This document shows positions 6,302 through 8,773 of a DNA stretch of 8,773 nucleotides, piece by piece. The notes beneath the pieces are model-generated. The model saw only the letters and a list, made by a program, of their open reading frames with translations, was not told the origin of the DNA and did no database searches. Location of the stretch: positions 1 to 8,773 of the forward strand of contig WFUI01000193.1 in the NCBI GenBank assembly GCA_015485035.1, read 5' to 3'. This DNA comes from Mariprofundus sp. Its GTDB lineage: Bacteria > Pseudomonadota > Zetaproteobacteria > Mariprofundales > Mariprofundaceae. Numbering within the stretch: the first letter of the stretch is position 1; every line of letters starts with the position of its first letter. A program made the position numbers and the translations under genes.

Positions 6302-7573
6302 ATGGACATTAACGGGTTCCCGTTTTCATTTGCCATAGGAACGCTGTTTTTCCTGCTGTTGCTTTCGGCATTCTTTTCCGGCTCTGAAACAGCCCTTACC
6401 CGCGCCCGCAGGGCAGGCTTGCGAGTGCGCAGTGAACAGGGCGACAAGGGTTCAAAAAAAGCAGAAGCCATGCTGAAACAACCCGAGCGTATGCTTTCGA
6501 CCATTCTGCTGGGTAATAATTTCGTCAATATTTTTGCATCCGCACTGGCCACAGCACTGTTTGTCGAGCACTTTGGCCAGCCCGGTATTATCTATGCGAC
6601 CATCGCTATGACTGCCGTCGTATTGATTTTTGCCGAAATTCTTCCCAAAACCATAGCCGTAGCTCATGCCGAAAGTATCGCCTGCAGGGTAGCCACCCCC
6701 TTGCACACCATCCAGACACTGCTGGCCCCGCTGGTCACCATACTGATGTCTATTATCTCTTTGCTTAAACGTCTGTTACGTGTACCTGAACAGGTCGAAA
6801 CACCGCTCACGCACAAAGAACTGGCCAGTATGATCGATATCAGCGCTGAAACCGGCGTGCTGGATCAGGCCAGAGAGCAAATGCTCAACAGCAGTCTAAC
6901 CCTGCACGAGGTTGCTGTAAAAGCGGTGATGACACCCCGTAAACAGATGCATATGCTGGATGGTTCGCGAAGCGTTGCCGAATGCCTGAAACAGGCCTCT
7001 ACGGAGCCTCATTCGCGCCATCCGGTATTTCTGGGTAAAACGGACAATCTGATTGGCATTATCCACCTCAGGGAGCTGCTGAAACTTAAACCACCTTCTG
7101 CACGTTTATGCGATGCCATGATCTGGAAAAGCCCGCCGTATATTCCGAGCACAAAAAATACACTGGCGCAATTGTTCGACTTTCAAGCCAATCATCAACA
7201 TATGGCGATCATCGTGGACGAATTCGGCGATATTGAAGGCCTGATTACACTGGAAGATATCATTGAGGAAATTGTCGGTGAAATCCGTGATGAATCAGAT
7301 ATTCCGCCACAGATAGAAATGTGGCCACAACCCGATGGTTCGCTGGTCACTGCCGCTACCGTTGCACTGCATGATATCAATCAGGAAATGGATGCTGAAC
7401 TGCCTGAAGGAAGTGCCACCACGATTGGCGGTCTGATTGTGCAAATCCTCGGGGACATCCCGGAAGGGCGTCTATGCCTGCCTATCGGTGATATTAATGT
7501 GGAAGTCTTAAGTGTACGCAATGACTGGATTCAGCGCGTACGCCTGAGTCCGGCCAAAAAAGAAACAGCATAA
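6302..7573 (+). CDS. corB: CorB/HlyC-CorC family membrane transporter (DUF21-CBS)
   Basis: A CNNM/CorC-type membrane protein of 423 residues, a family tied to Mg2+ (and Co2+) export. The N-terminal DUF21 membrane domain (about 1-165) shows the conserved SGSETALT (26-33), GNN (71-73) and AEILPK (111-116) elements that line the ion site in this family. A paired CBS module follows (about 205-327), including MTPR (210-213) and VDEFGDIEGL then TLEDIIEEIVGEI up to 328; such modules bind adenine nucleotides and gate transport. A CorC_HlyC transporter-associated domain ends the protein (about 340-418). Length matches E. coli YfjD/CorB. The ATG at 6302 has no clear Shine-Dalgarno, and a 9-codon reading frame (6283-6312) overlaps it out of frame. 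It is the second gene after ypjD and converges on the dehydrogenase gene with 23 bases between and no terminator seen. Confidence 0.92.
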   Translation: MDINGFPFSFAIGTLFFLLLLSAFFSGSETALTRARRAGLRVRSEQGDKGSKKAEAMLKQPERMLSTILLGNNFVNIFASALATALFVEHFGQPGIIYATIAMTAVVLIFAEILPKTIAVAHAESIACRVATPLHTIQTLLAPLVTILMSIISLLKRLLRVPEQVETPLTHKELASMIDISAETGVLDQAREQMLNSSLTLHEVAVKAVMTPRKQMHMLDGSRSVAECLKQASTEPHSRHPVFLGKTDNLIGIIHLRELLKLKPPSARLCDAMIWKSPPYIPSTKNTLAQLFDFQANHQHMAIIVDEFGDIEGLITLEDIIEEIVGEIRDESDIPPQIEMWPQPDGSLVTAATVALHDINQEMDAELPEGSATTIGGLIVQILGDIPEGRLCLPIGDINVEVLSVRNDWIQRVRLSPAKKETA

Positions 7574-7596
7574 AAGAAAGGCTGCGACGATTCACT

Positions 7597-8463
7597 TCAT
7601 TCAATCAGACTGGGCAAGCCCGCCCTGAAATCAGGGTATTTCAATTCCGGTAATAACTCCCGATGCAACAACCGGTTGGATACCCGTTTATTGTCACGGA
7701 AAAAATCCAGAACCGCCGCAGGCAGAAGGCTCTCCCCCTCGGCTTCAGACAACAGCTCCGGAGCCGGCGCACCGATCAACCGGGCCAGTTCCGTGACATA
7801 ATCGGCATGCGGCAACGGCAGATCGTCGGCCAGATTTACAATACGTCCCGGTCTGGGGCTGTTCATTGCAGCCATCAGAGCTGCCACAATATCATCAACA
7901 TGAATGCGGCTGGAATAATGCGGCGGCTGCCACTGCACGCTCCGGTAACCGCCGGCTCTGAGCCGGCCGAGTATATTGCGTTCCGGCCCGTAGATTCCGG
8001 CCAGTCGAAATACCTCTGCCGGCAAACCGCAATGTAACCAGGCGGATTCCGCCTTCAATCGCTCCGAGCCACGCGCACTGGTAGGCCTGCATGGACAGGA
8101 TTCATCCACCCATGCGCCCCCTGCATCGCCATAAACGCCGGTGGTGGAAAGATAGCCTGCCCATCCAACTGAAGAAAATTTCGGTGCCAGTTCAGGCAAC
8201 CATAATGTTTGGGAAGCATGCATTCCCTGCTCATCACGCGTCAACGGAATTGAATCCAGCACGGCATCGACCGATGCCAGGCATGCATTCGGAATATCGT
8301 TTGGCGATGCTGCCAGCATCACCTCAAGGCCTTTTTCCTGAAGTTGCCTCGCCCGCTCCCTGTTGCGAGTTGTTCCGATCACCCGAATACCCTCGGCCAT
8401 GCAGGCTTCGGCCAGCCGTTCACCCACATAGCCGCAACCAAGAATGAGCAGCGACCGGATCAA
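7597..8463 (-). CDS. Atypical NAD(P)-binding SDR-family protein, YeeZ-like
   Basis: A 288-residue extended short-chain dehydrogenase/epimerase-like protein resembling E. coli YeeZ. The Rossmann fold opens with G9-C-G11-Y-V-G14. Other family marks are LSTTGVYGD (105-113), RLAGIYGP (153-160), RIHVDDI (186-192) and VNLADD (209-214). The active-site YxxxK of classical enzymes is not seen; by position it falls at Arg131 and Arg135 ([10 protein letters not shown]), so catalysis may be altered or lost, as in YeeZ itself. The start is the TTG at 8463, because the first internal Met lies beyond the nucleotide-binding motif and no nearer upstream start exists. That TTG overlaps the stop of the integrase gene (TTGA), so both may be co-transcribed. 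The substrate is unknown. Confidence 0.85.
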   Translation of the reverse strand: MIRSLLILGCGYVGERLAEACMAEGIRVIGTTRNRERARQLQEKGLEVMLAASPNDIPNACLASVDAVLDSIPLTRDEQGMHASQTLWLPELAPKFSSVGWAGYLSTTGVYGDAGGAWVDESCPCRPTSARGSERLKAESAWLHCGLPAEVFRLAGIYGPERNILGRLRAGGYRSVQWQPPHYSSRIHVDDIVAALMAAMNSPRPGRIVNLADDLPLPHADYVTELARLIGAPAPELLSEAEGESLLPAAVLDFFRDNKRVSNRLLHRELLPELKYPDFRAGLPSLIE

Positions 8464-8773
8464 AGTAAATCCAGCGGCGATATCACCGTCTCCAGATTCT
8501 GCTGCAGCACATGCGTATAAATCTCCGTGGTTTTGACATCCGCATGCCCCAACAGCTTTTGCACAATGCGGATATTGATGCCCGCCTCCAGCAAGTGCGT
8601 GGCAAAGGAGTGGCGCAACGTATGCGAGGTAACCCGTTTGGAAATGCCAACCTTGTCTCTGGCTCGCTTGATCGACTTTTGCAGATTGGAGGATGCCACA
8701 TGATGACGGCGTAACTCCCCTGTTTCAGGATCTTTTGAAAGTGATTTGGCAGGAAACACATACTGCCATTCCC
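8460..8773 (-). CDS. intI: Integron integrase (IntI-like tyrosine recombinase), 3' part only
   Basis: The C-terminal 103 or so residues of a tyrosine recombinase whose 5' part runs off the right edge; the frame is open to base 8773. It shows the catalytic HxxR ([13 protein letters not shown]), the LLGH histidine and the nucleophilic tyrosine in IYTHV (codon 8517-8519). The first arginine of the active site is off the window. [19 protein letters not shown] and the ending SPLD shortly after the tyrosine are marks of integron integrases rather than XerC/XerD or phage integrases. IntI proteins capture gene cassettes by recombining attI and attC sites. In the usual layout attI and the cassettes lie beyond the 5' end of intI, here right of 8773. 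The codons look intact, without frameshifts or stops. Its TGA overlaps the TTG start of the dehydrogenase gene. Confidence 0.85.
   Translation of the reverse strand, partial: EWQYVFPAKSLSKDPETGELRRHHVASSNLQKSIKRARDKVGISKRVTSHTLRHSFATHLLEAGINIRIVQKLLGHADVKTTEIYTHVLQQNLETVISPLDLL

Noticed and set aside
8091..8447. 118-codon plus-strand frame inside the dehydrogenase gene
   Set aside because: Shadow of the SDR gene on the other strand; Pro/His/Arg-rich with no motif.
8483..8761. 92-codon minus-strand frame over the integrase
   Set aside because: A different frame of the integrase; the other frame holds all catalytic motifs, so this is a shadow and not a frameshifted part.
1..8773. Integron cassette attC sites, CRISPR repeats, tRNA genes or insertion sequences
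   Set aside because: Reading both strands I found no attC-like core pairs, regularly spaced repeats, tRNA-like segments or transposase genes inside the window; a covariance-model scan would be decisive.

Overview
The window reads as ordinary proteobacterial chromosome, most likely gammaproteobacterial and possibly betaproteobacterial. The supports are a 148-residue HolC (DNA polymerase III chi), an RhlE-type DEAD-box helicase, a type II beta-carbonic anhydrase whose key residues fall at the same numbers as in E. coli/Haemophilus enzymes, and the YpjD-CorB pair. The genus cannot be fixed from the sequence. Base composition looks moderate (about half G+C by eye). Genes are tightly packed, no gap exceeds about 220 bases, and no tRNA, rRNA, CRISPR array or insertion sequence was seen.

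Layout. 57-641 (+): unrecognised two-helix membrane protein, overlapping tail to tail with the next operon. 2791 to 617 (-): three-gene operon of RhlE helicase, a small thioredoxin-fold [2Fe-2S] ferredoxin (4-base ATGA overlap) and beta-carbonic anhydrase. 2792-3006: divergent intergenic region with a 7-base inverted repeat. 3007-5273 (+): operon of PAP2 phosphatase, HolC, PilZ-domain protein and DUF2461 protein, all closely spaced or overlapping. 5274-5454: intergenic region with a possible promoter. 5455-7573 (+): YpjD-like membrane protein and CorB/CorC-family transporter. 8773 to 7597 (-): the 3' end of a tyrosine recombinase of the integron-integrase (IntI) type, overlapping by a TTGA junction with a YeeZ-like atypical short-chain dehydrogenase, which converges on the transporter gene.

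Functionally, most genes are core or housekeeping: RNA remodelling, CO2/bicarbonate interconversion, replisome clamp-loader accessory, lipid phosphate hydrolysis, cyclic-di-GMP sensing and Mg2+/ion transport. The one clear sign of an accessory region is the integron integrase cut by the right edge. In the usual integron layout its attI site and any gene cassettes would lie just beyond base 8773, so any novel system is more likely there than inside this window. Within the window the best second-look items are the integrase/dehydrogenase overlap, the helicase-ferredoxin-carbonic anhydrase operon with a hairpin over the ferredoxin ribosome binding site, and the relocation of holC beside a PilZ gene.
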